From Deltaproteobacteria bacterium (GTDB lineage Bacteria > Desulfobacterota > Binatia > Binatales > Binataceae), in contig JAKAVN010000019.1 in assembly GCA_021827495.1 (NCBI GenBank), positions 1-34,168 of the forward strand: DNA of 34,168 nt, written 5' to 3'. The notes under the pieces are model-generated. The model saw nothing but the letters and a program-made list of their open reading frames with translations. It was not told the DNA's origin and made no database searches. The number at the start of each line of letters is the position of its first letter. Position 1 is the first letter of the stretch. Below, one piece after another: positions 16,250 to 23,901 of the stretch. The position numbers and the translations under genes were made by a program.

Positions 16250-17905
16250 ATGACGGGCGGCATCATGGAGCGCACCAACCGTATCACCGCACGCAATATC
16301 AATAGCCGCGGCGCCAAGGCCTCGCGCGTCGCCGACGGCGCGAGCGGGCGGGTCGAGCTGCCGGCGCTCAAGCCGCTGCGCGTGCTGGTCGCCGGCGAGG
16401 TGATCCTCGACCGCTACATCTGGGGCGACGTCGCGCGCGTCTCGCCCGAGGCGCCGATCCCGGTGTTGCAGGTCCATCGTATCGAGGAGCGCCCGGGCAA
16501 CGCGGGCTTCGTGATGGCGAACCTGCGCGCGCTGGGCGCGCAAGTGAGCGCGCTCAGCGTGGTCGGCGCCGATCGCAACGGCGAACTGTTGCGCGAGATG
16601 TTCGGCGGCCTCGGCATCGACACCCGCTCGATCCTGATCGATCCCGGCCGCCCGACGATCGTCAAGGAGCGGATGCTGGGGTCGGTGCAATCGGCCAACC
16701 GCGCGACCCAGCAGCTCCTGCGCGTCGACCGGGAAGACCCGCGCGCGCTCAGCCCGGCCAACGAGCGCGCCCTCGTGCGCCATCTGGCCCGCGAATTGGC
16801 GCGCGCCGACGGCGTGCTGATCTCGGACATCAACAAGGGCCTGCTTACGCCGGGGCTCCTGCGCACGCTTATCGACGGCGCCCGCCGCCACGGCATCCCG
16901 GTCATCGTCGACCCGCGCCTGACCGAGGATTTTTCGATCTATCGCGGCGCGACCGCGCTCACGCCCAATCGCTACGAGACCGAGTTCGCCACCGGCGCGC
17001 GCCTGGTCGATCGCGACGCGTGGATGCGCGCGGCAGACGAGCTGATGCGCAAGCTCAAGCTCGAGGCCTGCCTGGTGACACTCGACCGCGACGGGATGTA
17101 CCTCGCCGAGCACCGCGGAGCGCATACTTATATCCCGACCACGCCGCGCGCGGTCTACGACGTGACCGGCGCCGGTGACGTAGTGCTGGCGGTGTTCGGC
17201 CTGTTCGCGGTCGCCGGACTGAGTTTCGCCGCGGCGGCGCGCCTGGCGAACCTCGCCGCCGGGATCGAGGTCAGCCGGCTCGGCACGGAGATAATCTCGC
17301 GCGAGGACCTGGCGCGGGCGCTCAGCCCGGGGCCTGAGAGCGCGCAGCGCAAGATCGTATCGGCCGCGGAATTGCGCCCGGCGCTCGAGCGCCAGCGCCG
17401 CGCCGGCCGGCGGATCGTCTTTACCAACGGATGCTTCGACCTGCTGCACGCGGGCCACATCGAGATGCTCTCGTTCGCGCGCGCGCAGGGCGACGCGCTG
17501 GTGGTTGGAATTAACAGCGATCGCAGCGTGCGGCTGATCAAGGGCAGCGGCCGCCCGGTCTATCCGGCCGCCGAACGGGCGCTGATCCTGGCCGCCCTCG
17601 AAGTGGTCGACCACGTGGTGGTGTTCGACGAGGTTCGCGCCGAGCGCATCGTCCGCGCGGTGCGTCCCGACGTGCTGATCAAGGGCGAGGACTGGAGCGG
17701 CAAAACCGTGGACGGCCAGGCCTTCGTCGAGTCCTACGGCGGAAGGGTCACGCTCGCGCCGCTGTTGCCCGGCTACGGCACGACGCTGACGCTCGAGCGG
17801 ATGCGCGGCGCGCCGGTGCGCGGCGCCGGCCACGCCCTAGCGCTTAAGGGAACGAAGGCCGAGGCGGGCGGCAAAATAGCCCGCCGCCCGCTTAAGCTCC
17901 GGTAG
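16250..17905 (+). CDS. hldE: bifunctional D-glycero-beta-D-manno-heptose-7-phosphate kinase / 1-phosphate adenylyltransferase
   Basis: A 551-residue fusion of a PfkB-type kinase and a nucleotidyltransferase, as in HldE/RfaE. The kinase part has VLVAGEVILDRYIWGDVARVSPEAPIPV, ERPGNAGFVMANLRALGA and the catalytic DVTGAGDVVLA. The transferase part (from about residue 390) has TNGCFDLLHAGHIEML and IKGEDWSGKTVDG. It makes ADP-heptose precursors for the lipopolysaccharide inner core. The usual kinase motif RPGGAANVA is here RPGNAGFVM, a mild divergence. A roughly 40-residue N-terminal extension precedes the kinase; starts at 16250 and 16265 are both possible. The 3' end overlaps murJ tail-to-tail by 69 bases. 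Confidence 0.93.
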   Translation: MTGGIMERTNRITARNINSRGAKASRVADGASGRVELPALKPLRVLVAGEVILDRYIWGDVARVSPEAPIPVLQVHRIEERPGNAGFVMANLRALGAQVSALSVVGADRNGELLREMFGGLGIDTRSILIDPGRPTIVKERMLGSVQSANRATQQLLRVDREDPRALSPANERALVRHLARELARADGVLISDINKGLLTPGLLRTLIDGARRHGIPVIVDPRLTEDFSIYRGATALTPNRYETEFATGARLVDRDAWMRAADELMRKLKLEACLVTLDRDGMYLAEHRGAHTYIPTTPRAVYDVTGAGDVVLAVFGLFAVAGLSFAAAARLANLAAGIEVSRLGTEIISREDLARALSPGPESAQRKIVSAAELRPALERQRRAGRRIVFTNGCFDLLHAGHIEMLSFARAQGDALVVGINSDRSVRLIKGSGRPVYPAAERALILAALEVVDHVVVFDEVRAERIVRAVRPDVLIKGEDWSGKTVDGQAFVESYGGRVTLAPLLPGYGTTLTLERMRGAPVRGAGHALALKGTKAEAGGKIARRPLKLR

Positions 17906-19612
17906 CCCGAGCCACCACGCGATTCCGAGATACACCGCGCCGTAAGCGGGCAGCACCGCGAGCGCGGTCAGGCGCGGACCGGCGTGCCCCATGCCGAGTT
18001 TGACCGCCCATCCGGCCGCCGCCGCCACCAGCGCGATCGCCCACAGCCGCGCCACGAGCCCCCGCCCCACGCCGGTCGCGCCGATCGTGGAATTGAGTTT
18101 CCAGCGCAGCAGTGCGAACTCGACCCACGCGGCTGCCCCGGCCGACGCGCTCAGCCCCGCCACGCCCCACCGCTGGGCGATACCAAGCGCGGGCGGCAGC
18201 GGCACCGCGCAGAGATATCCGAGCACCAGGGTCAAGCCGAAGCGCACCAGCGCAAACTTCAGCGGCGTCCGTGTATCCTTGAGCGCGTAGAACGCGGAGT
18301 TGTACAAGCGTCCCCAGGTCGCCGCGAGCAGCCCTACCGCCGATCCCGCCAGAATCGCCCATACGTAGATCGCGTCGCGATGGATGAAGCTGCCTGACTG
18401 GAAGATGAGCGCCGCGATCACCCCGCCAAGGAATAGAAACGCCGCCGCCGAGGGCACCACCAGGAACGCGATCTGTCTCAGCCCGGCGTTGAGCCGCAGC
18501 CGCAAAACCTGCGAGATCTCCTCCATGGTGCCGGTGGCGCGCGACATGCTGGGCAGCTCGGCCGCCGCAACCGACATCCCGAACAGGCTTATCGGCAAAA
18601 CATACAGGATGCGCGCGTAGCTGAGCGCCGCGACCGCGCCGGTCGGCAGCAGGCTCGCGAGCAGGTTGTCGACGTAGCCCGAAATCTGGCCGGCGCCGCG
18701 TCCGGCCACAACCGGGCCGAGGTTGCGGAACACGGCCGCCAGCGCCGCGCGCGTGCGCGCAAAATCGGCCCGCATCCGGCCGGCCAGCCTGAGCGTCTGC
18801 GGCGCCTGGACCGCGATTTGGAGAGCCGCGCCGAGCACCGCGCCCCAGGCCACGTCGGTCGCGAGCTGCGATTGCGTGCGCTGCGGCCCGTAGATCACCA
18901 GGGCGCCGATGATCGCGGCGTTCCATGCGACCGGCGCGGCGTAGGCGGCAAAGAACCGATGATGGCTGTTGAGCACGCCCAGGCACCAGGCCGACATCAC
19001 CAGCAGCCCGGCGCCGGGAAACAGGATGCGCACCAGCGTGATCGTCAGCGCGCGTTTGGCACCGCCAAATCCGGGAGCGATCACCGCGATCAGCCACGGC
19101 GTGGCCCATACTCCCAGCGCCACCAGGAGCGCGACGCCGAGCGCCAGCATCGCGCCCACGCCCCACGCCAGCATCGCGGCCGTCTCCTCGTCGCCCTCGC
19201 TCAAAAGCTTGCTGTAGATCGGGATGAAGGAGGCGGAGAGCACTCCTTCGCCAAAGAGATTCTGAAGAATGTTGGGGATGCGAAAGCCGGCCTTGAACGC
19301 GTCAGCGGCATCGGAGTTGCCGAGGTAGTGGGCGAAGATGCTCTCGCGGATGAGGCCGGCGATGCGGCTCAGCAGAATCCCGGCCGCCACCAGCCATGCC
19401 ATGTTGGGACCCAGACGCGCGGCGAGCAGCCGGCCGGCCGCCGAATCCGCCGCCGCGGCCGGGTGCGGCCGTGGCCGCGCTTCTTCGTCGTGCGAGCTGG
19501 TTACGATGGTGATGCGCGCTCCTTTGGGGCGTCGTCGCGCTAGAGTATAGCGGCGCGCGGCGGCGGCTTGTAGGCGGTGCGCGATAATCGCGCACGCCGC
19601 GCGCAGGCGCAT
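17837..19612 (-). CDS. murJ: lipid II flippase MurJ (MviN family)
   Basis: Polytopic membrane protein of the MOP superfamily that flips lipid II for peptidoglycan synthesis. Signatures are GILLSRIAGLIRESIFAHYLG, ADAFKAGFRIPNILQNLFGEG and LSASFIPIYSKLL, then about fourteen hydrophobic helices. The coordinates give the longest ATG frame (591 residues). Its first 33 residues are Arg/Ala-rich and look non-coding. A strong AAAGGAG sits five bases before an ATC codon at 19513, which would give 558 residues. The next ATG, at 19402, gives a family-normal 521 residues but has no ribosome binding site. The 3' end overlaps hldE, which is convergent. Confidence 0.92.
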   Translation of the reverse strand: MRLRAACAIIAHRLQAAAARRYTLARRRPKGARITIVTSSHDEEARPRPHPAAAADSAAGRLLAARLGPNMAWLVAAGILLSRIAGLIRESIFAHYLGNSDAADAFKAGFRIPNILQNLFGEGVLSASFIPIYSKLLSEGDEETAAMLAWGVGAMLALGVALLVALGVWATPWLIAVIAPGFGGAKRALTITLVRILFPGAGLLVMSAWCLGVLNSHHRFFAAYAAPVAWNAAIIGALVIYGPQRTQSQLATDVAWGAVLGAALQIAVQAPQTLRLAGRMRADFARTRAALAAVFRNLGPVVAGRGAGQISGYVDNLLASLLPTGAVAALSYARILYVLPISLFGMSVAAAELPSMSRATGTMEEISQVLRLRLNAGLRQIAFLVVPSAAAFLFLGGVIAALIFQSGSFIHRDAIYVWAILAGSAVGLLAATWGRLYNSAFYALKDTRTPLKFALVRFGLTLVLGYLCAVPLPPALGIAQRWGVAGLSASAGAAAWVEFALLRWKLNSTIGATGVGRGLVARLWAIALVAAAAGWAVKLGMGHAGPRLTALAVLPAYGAVYLGIAWWLGLPELKRAAGYFAARLGLRSLKR

Positions 19613-19783
19613 CGCCGCCGCTGAAGCGCGCTCGCTTGTGCCGCTCGGCCGGCGTGTCTAAGCTCGTGGGCTCAGCGGGAATTACGGCGGCGCAGGGAGG
19701 ATCGGCTTACGCTCGCGGGCAGCAATCCGGCACAGAGCCGTTGGGATATCGAGCAATGGATCAACGTCGACGCGATCCAGCTG

Positions 19784-20101
19784 TTGGTCCATCACGCGAG
19801 CGCCGTGGCCGCCGCGATCGTGATCTTCGCGCTGGTCGCGCGGCTGGCGATCTGGCTGCTGCCGCACGGACTGGTGCGCGAGATCGTGGTGATCATCGAC
19901 GACATCGTTTTGATCGGACTGGTCGCGTATTTCGGATGGGAGATGTTCGTCTACCTGTTGAACCGGCGCCCGGCGGCGCACCATAACGCGGCAATCAGCA
20001 CGGGTTTCGCCGCCGCCAAAGCGTATTTGCCGACGCCGTTGGCGAAACCGCTCGATGTATTGGCGCACGCGCTTTGGCGCCGCGCCGCCGCCCCGTGGTA
20101 A
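19784..20101 (+). CDS. small two-helix membrane protein, unknown
   Basis: A reading frame with two clear membrane segments: AVAAAIVIFALVARLAIWLL and EIVVIIDDIVLIGLVAYFGW, followed by a polar tail. No family is recognised. The frame stays open upstream to 19625 and reads sensibly (NPAQSRWDIEQWINVDAIQL), but contains no ATG, GTG or TTG before the TTG at 19784. A good AGGGAGG at 19694-19700 suggests the real start may be a non-standard codon near 19709 (ACG). It ends 46 bases before the hemW start, so co-transcription is likely. Confidence 0.55.
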   Translation: MVHHASAVAAAIVIFALVARLAIWLLPHGLVREIVVIIDDIVLIGLVAYFGWEMFVYLLNRRPAAHHNAAISTGFAAAKAYLPTPLAKPLDVLAHALWRRAAAPW

Positions 20102-20147
20102 GACACACGTCGCGGGCATAAACTTCAAGGGGGACCGGCGGCCCGCG

Positions 20148-21335
20148 ATGCTCATCGGCGGCGACAATAGCAACGGGGCGAAGGCGTTTTCGCTCTACCT
20201 GCACATCCCGTACTGCCAATCCAAGTGCCCGTATTGCGATTTCAACTCGCACGCCGCCGCGAGCTGGCCCGAGGACGATTACGTTCGCGCACTGGTCGCC
20301 GAGATCGAACGCCGTGCCAGCGAGGCGCCGTGGGCGGGCCGGCCGCTCAAGACGATCTTCTTCGGCGGCGGCACGCCGTCACTGTTCCAGCCGGAATCGA
20401 TCGCGGCGATTGTGGCCGCGGCCGCGCGCAACTTCGGCATCGAAACCGGCGCCGAGGTCACGCTCGAGGCGAATCCGGGAACGGTCGATGCGGCCAAGCT
20501 GGGCGGGATGCGCGCCGCGGGGGTCAATCGGATCAGCTTCGGCGCGCAGTCCTTCAATGAGGCGCGGCTAAAGTTTCTCGGCCGCATCCACAGCGTCGGC
20601 GAGACTCGCGAAGCGGCCCGCATCGCTCATCGCGCGGGCTTCGAACGCCTCAACCTCGACCTCATTTTCGCGGTCCCCGGCCAGAGCGTCGACGAAGTGC
20701 TGAACGATATCGCGCAGGCCGCGGCGCTCGGCCCCGACCACATCTCGGCCTACAACCTGACCTTCGAGGAGGGCACCGCGTTCTTCACCGAGATGAAGCG
20801 CGGGCAAATCCGGCCGCTCGACTCCGACCGGCAGGCCGAGTTCTACGCGGCGGTGCGCGAGGAACTGCCGCGGCGCGGCTACCGGATGTACGAGATCTCC
20901 AACTACGCGCCGCCCGGCCACGAGGCGCGTCATAATCTCAGCTACTGGCGGGCGGAGAGTTACCTGGGGCTGGGCGCCGGAGCGCACAGCTTCGCGCGCG
21001 GCGAGGGCGGCGGCAGCGGGCGGCGATGGTGGAACGAGCGCGTGCCCGTGCGCTACGTCGAGCGGGCGCTGGCGGGCGGCCTTGCGGAGGCGGGCGGCGA
21101 GACGGTGAAGGCCGACGGCGCACGGGGCGAGTTCGTGTTCCTGAACCTGCGGCTGCGCGAGGGCTTCGCGCTGGCCGACTTCGAGACGCGCTTCGGCGCG
21201 AGCTTCGACAGTGTTTTCGGCGCGCGCGCCGCGCGGCTGTTCGAGGGCGAGCTACTGGTTCGCGACGAGGGCCGGATTTATCTGAGCGAGCGCGGGCTGG
21301 AACTCGCCGACTCGGTCTTCGCCGAGTTCATCTAG
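20148..21335 (+). CDS. hemW: heme chaperone / radical SAM protein HemW
   Basis: A 395-residue radical SAM protein. The cluster motif is HIPYCQSKCPYCDFNSHA (C-x3-C-x2-C-x-F), followed by the SAM-binding FFGGGTPSLF and TLEANPGTV. RISFGAQSFN, RLNLDLIFAVPGQS and HISAYNLTFEEGTAF are diagnostic of HemW/coproporphyrinogen dehydrogenase-like proteins. The HemW group is preferred to HemN because of the C-x-x-x-C-x-x-C-D-F motif and the short length; HemW is a heme chaperone, not a coproporphyrinogen oxidase. The ATG at 20148 is chosen because it lies just before the conserved LYLHIPYC. Confidence 0.92.
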   Translation: MLIGGDNSNGAKAFSLYLHIPYCQSKCPYCDFNSHAAASWPEDDYVRALVAEIERRASEAPWAGRPLKTIFFGGGTPSLFQPESIAAIVAAAARNFGIETGAEVTLEANPGTVDAAKLGGMRAAGVNRISFGAQSFNEARLKFLGRIHSVGETREAARIAHRAGFERLNLDLIFAVPGQSVDEVLNDIAQAAALGPDHISAYNLTFEEGTAFFTEMKRGQIRPLDSDRQAEFYAAVREELPRRGYRMYEISNYAPPGHEARHNLSYWRAESYLGLGAGAHSFARGEGGGSGRRWWNERVPVRYVERALAGGLAEAGGETVKADGARGEFVFLNLRLREGFALADFETRFGASFDSVFGARAARLFEGELLVRDEGRIYLSERGLELADSVFAEFI

Positions 21336-21385
21336 TGTGGTGAGTTACAAATCGGCTTGCAAACGTTCAGCACCGGCCATGGTCC

Positions 21386-21513
21386 GTCATCCTGAACGAA
21401 GTGAAGGATCTCGCGCGGTCCTCCGCGCGCTAATCCCGAAATGGTGGAGTACGCGCGGAGGACCGCGCGAGATCCTTCGACTCCGCTCGCGGATTCGCTT
21501 CGCTCAGGATGAC
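21386..21513. repeat. long imperfect inverted repeat (REP/MITE-like)
   Basis: Two perfect 27-base arms, 21403-21429 and 21452-21478, are separated by 22 bases. The outer ends (21386-21402 and 21497-21513) also pair with two mismatches, interrupted by about 18 extra bases on the right side. The arm ends read GTCATCCTGAACGAAG and its complement. This GTCATCCTGAGCGAAGCGAAGG type of repeat is common and intergenic in many GC-rich soil bacteria. It lies directly after hemW and just beyond the 3' end of lysS, where it may act as a bidirectional transcription end. The frames that run through it are translations of the repeat and not genes. Confidence 0.85.
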
Positions 21514-21533
21514 CAGCTCTTTTATGCAACTTA

Positions 21534-23417
21534 TTAACGGGACGCAACATAGCTCATCCTGGCGACGTGGCCCAAGTACACGAGCTGCTCAGCTTCCGGC
21601 CGATTGGGGCTTCGAGGGATCCAAGCGTCGAGTTGACGCACCCGCTGCAGCACGTCGTTCCAGAGTACGGCTGGGATGGTGCTTAGCGCCGTGGATACGG
21701 GGTTCGTCTGATCTGAGTCGAGAGCACGCAAGAATGTCTGTAAAGCCTCCCTCTCTTCATTCGACAAGTCGGTCAAAGGTCCCACCGGAAGAAATACCGA
21801 ACTGATTATCTTAAAAATTACGAATCCCGGAGTAGCAAGCCAAATGAAAGTGCCCAATCGCGGACCGCGTTCCTGACCTAAAATCACACGATACAGTAGC
21901 GAAAAAATCTTGCCCGGCTTGTCGTAATGTTTCCGGCCGAGTTCATAGATCGCTTTTTCGATCTCATCGGCACTGGCTTCAGCGTTTCGCTCGAGCCAGG
22001 TTACAAGAGCACGCAATTGCTCGCGCTCATCGTCGCTAGGCGTGTAGTGAAACTTAGTCGGCTCGATAAAGTCTCGATAGAAATTAATTGCACAATCAAT
22101 CAGTTCATGGAAAAGATCCTGAGTATCAGGGTCCGGCATAGCCAAGTTGTCGTAGACTTTAAGGTATCTAGAGATAAGCCCGCGATCATTCGTCCCCAAT
22201 GCCCCAACCAGGTTCATCACCAGGCCAAAACTGAGCGTCGAGTTGAAGCGCCGGGCGCTTTCGCTTTGCAACACGAACTCGAGCGGCGAGTTGCGCCGCG
22301 CGCCCTCCTTTGCCGCGCTCCACGCGCGCAGGGCGTCGAGGTATTCGTCGGTGTACTGCGGAATCGATTCCAGGAAAAGTTTGCGCGCGCGGCGCGGATT
22401 CAGAATCAAAAAATACTTGAGCACCTCGATCGGCGCGTAGCGCCGCCATTGCTCGACGCCGACGCCGCGGCCGATCGACTTCGAAACCTTGTGCCCCTCT
22501 TCGTCGAGATACATCTCGAACGGGAAGCCCAGTGGCGGGCGGCCGCCGAGCAGGCGCAAAATCTGGCCCGAGAGCCGCGCCGAGTCGATCAGGTCCTTGC
22601 CGTAAAGCTCGTAGTCGACCCGCAGCACGTGCCATCGCAGCGCCCAGTCGACCTTCCATTGCACCTTGGCCTTGCCGCCGAGCACGCTCTGCTCGCCCTT
22701 AAAGCCGCATCCATGCGCGCCGCCGAAGCTGCGCTCGCAGGAGAACTCGACGGTATCGCGCTCGGGATGGTACGCCGTGACCAGGGTCGAGTTGATCTGC
22801 CCGCACGCGGGGCATAGCGGCATGAAGGGCGACCATCCGGCGCGGTTCTCCTCGCGCAGCGTCGGCGTGACGATACGGATTATTTCGCCGTGCCGGGCAA
22901 GGATCAGGCTGAGCGCGCCGTCGAAACGGCCGGCCGCGTACATCTCGCTCGAGCGCATCAGCTCGTAACCGACCGCGACCGGCTCAAGGAATTTTTCCAG
23001 CAGCCCGATCATGTGCGCGGCGAAGCTTGGATGGCATCCGCCGAAGGGGTCGGGGATGCGCGATACCGGCTGGCCCAGGTAGCGCGCCGTCGGCTCGCGG
23101 TTGGGGATGCTCTCGGGGACCTTGCGCAGTCCGTCCATGTCGTCGATGAAGACGATGAGGCGGCTTGGGCGACGGTACGCCGCGGCCCCGGGGGCGGTTT
23201 CGGCCAAGACCTTTTCGGCCAAGACCTTGAAGGCGTGCCGCACGTAAGCGGGCCGCAGCACCTCGCCCATCGTGCCCAGATGCGGCAGGCCCGAAGGGCC
23301 GAAGCCGCTTTCGAAGATTACCTCGCGCTCCGGCGGGTAATTCCCGACCCGCTCGGCCAGCCGGCGCGCCTCTTCGTATGGCCATAGATCGAGTTCGGTT
23401 CGCTCCGCCGCCGCCAT
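21534..23417 (-). CDS. lysS: lysyl-tRNA synthetase, class I
   Basis: A 627-residue class I LysRS that charges tRNA-Lys. HIGH-type motif GPSGLPHLG ends at residue 48; KMSKS-type motif KVSKS is at 310-314. A zinc-binding insert is suggested by CPAC (202-205), C227 and C237. Class I LysRS is usual in archaea and scattered bacteria. The conserved core ends near ILGQERGPRLGTFIWL. About 89 further residues (from about 539), with WIPRSPNRPEAEQL near the end, are extra compared with the roughly 520-550 residues I recall as usual. Codons from about residue 400 on are visibly AT-richer than the N-terminal two thirds. Confidence 0.92.
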   Translation of the reverse strand: MAAAERTELDLWPYEEARRLAERVGNYPPEREVIFESGFGPSGLPHLGTMGEVLRPAYVRHAFKVLAEKVLAETAPGAAAYRRPSRLIVFIDDMDGLRKVPESIPNREPTARYLGQPVSRIPDPFGGCHPSFAAHMIGLLEKFLEPVAVGYELMRSSEMYAAGRFDGALSLILARHGEIIRIVTPTLREENRAGWSPFMPLCPACGQINSTLVTAYHPERDTVEFSCERSFGGAHGCGFKGEQSVLGGKAKVQWKVDWALRWHVLRVDYELYGKDLIDSARLSGQILRLLGGRPPLGFPFEMYLDEEGHKVSKSIGRGVGVEQWRRYAPIEVLKYFLILNPRRARKLFLESIPQYTDEYLDALRAWSAAKEGARRNSPLEFVLQSESARRFNSTLSFGLVMNLVGALGTNDRGLISRYLKVYDNLAMPDPDTQDLFHELIDCAINFYRDFIEPTKFHYTPSDDEREQLRALVTWLERNAEASADEIEKAIYELGRKHYDKPGKIFSLLYRVILGQERGPRLGTFIWLATPGFVIFKIISSVFLPVGPLTDLSNEEREALQTFLRALDSDQTNPVSTALSTIPAVLWNDVLQRVRQLDAWIPRSPNRPEAEQLVYLGHVARMSYVASR

Positions 23418-23466
23418 CAGCCGTCATTCCTCGCGGTCATTGTCTGCCTCGGGCTCCGCCTCGGGG

Positions 23467-23700
23467 TCATTCTTTACCCTTGAGCACGCGCGCCAGCGCC
23501 TCGTGCAGCCAGGGATCGATCTGGAGGTCGCGGTTTTTTTCGGAGGCTAGGCGCAGCTTGACGCCGCAATTGGCACAAATAAAGGCGTCTTGGCTAAATC
23601 CAGCGCGGTCCTCCACGGCCAGGTGCAGGAACCATTCGTTTATCGGACGCCGGCAGATTTCGCAACTTTGCTCGCTCATAGCGCGCAGACACAAGGACAT
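23467..23700 (-). CDS. small zinc-ribbon-like protein
   Basis: A 77-residue protein (or 70 from the second ATG at 23679). It has two CxxC pairs, CEIC and CANC, spaced about 28 residues apart, as in zinc ribbons. The end of the protein is charged (LQIDPWLHEALARVLKGKE). No named family is recognised. The first ATG lies at the expected transcription start of an extended -10 promoter, so the mRNA could be leaderless. It is 50 bases upstream of lysS on the same strand and may be co-transcribed. Confidence 0.6.
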   Translation of the reverse strand: MSLCLRAMSEQSCEICRRPINEWFLHLAVEDRAGFSQDAFICANCGVKLRLASEKNRDLQIDPWLHEALARVLKGKE

Positions 23701-23706
23701 TTGATA

Positions 23707-23715
23707 ATTATATCA
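23707..23715 (-). promoter_or_regulatory. extended -10 promoter for the zinc-ribbon gene
   Basis: On the minus strand the sequence TGATATAAT contains a perfect TATAAT (23712-23707) with the TG of an extended -10 element. No -35 match is seen about 17 bases upstream. The expected start falls within a few bases of the ATG at 23700. Confidence 0.4.
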
Positions 23716-23864
23716 TTGATCAGGCCGGGGAGGGCGTGTTAGAGGATTTTGCTCAAGCTGGTGGCTGCCCCCCGCAGAGCCCTCGACTTGCCTATCCTCC
23801 GAAACCACTGAATCCGACGGCGACCGGAGCGGCGGGTGGTTTGTCTTGGGCTAAGCTGTCTTTA

Positions 23865-23901
23865 GGCTTCACGGACGAGGCTCTCCGGCTTCATGGACGA
23901 G
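23865..23901. repeat. short direct repeat over the start of the DHH gene
   Basis: GGCTTCACGGACGAG at 23865-23879 recurs as GGCTTCATGGACGAG at 23887-23901, with a 22-base period. The second copy contains the start codon of the DHH gene; one C-to-T difference makes the ATG. It looks like a small tandem duplication. Confidence 0.6.

Noticed and set aside
21332-21550. Short frames on both strands between hemW and lysS
   Set aside because: They are translations of the long inverted repeat; typical HPERSE/SRAVLR-type repeat peptides.
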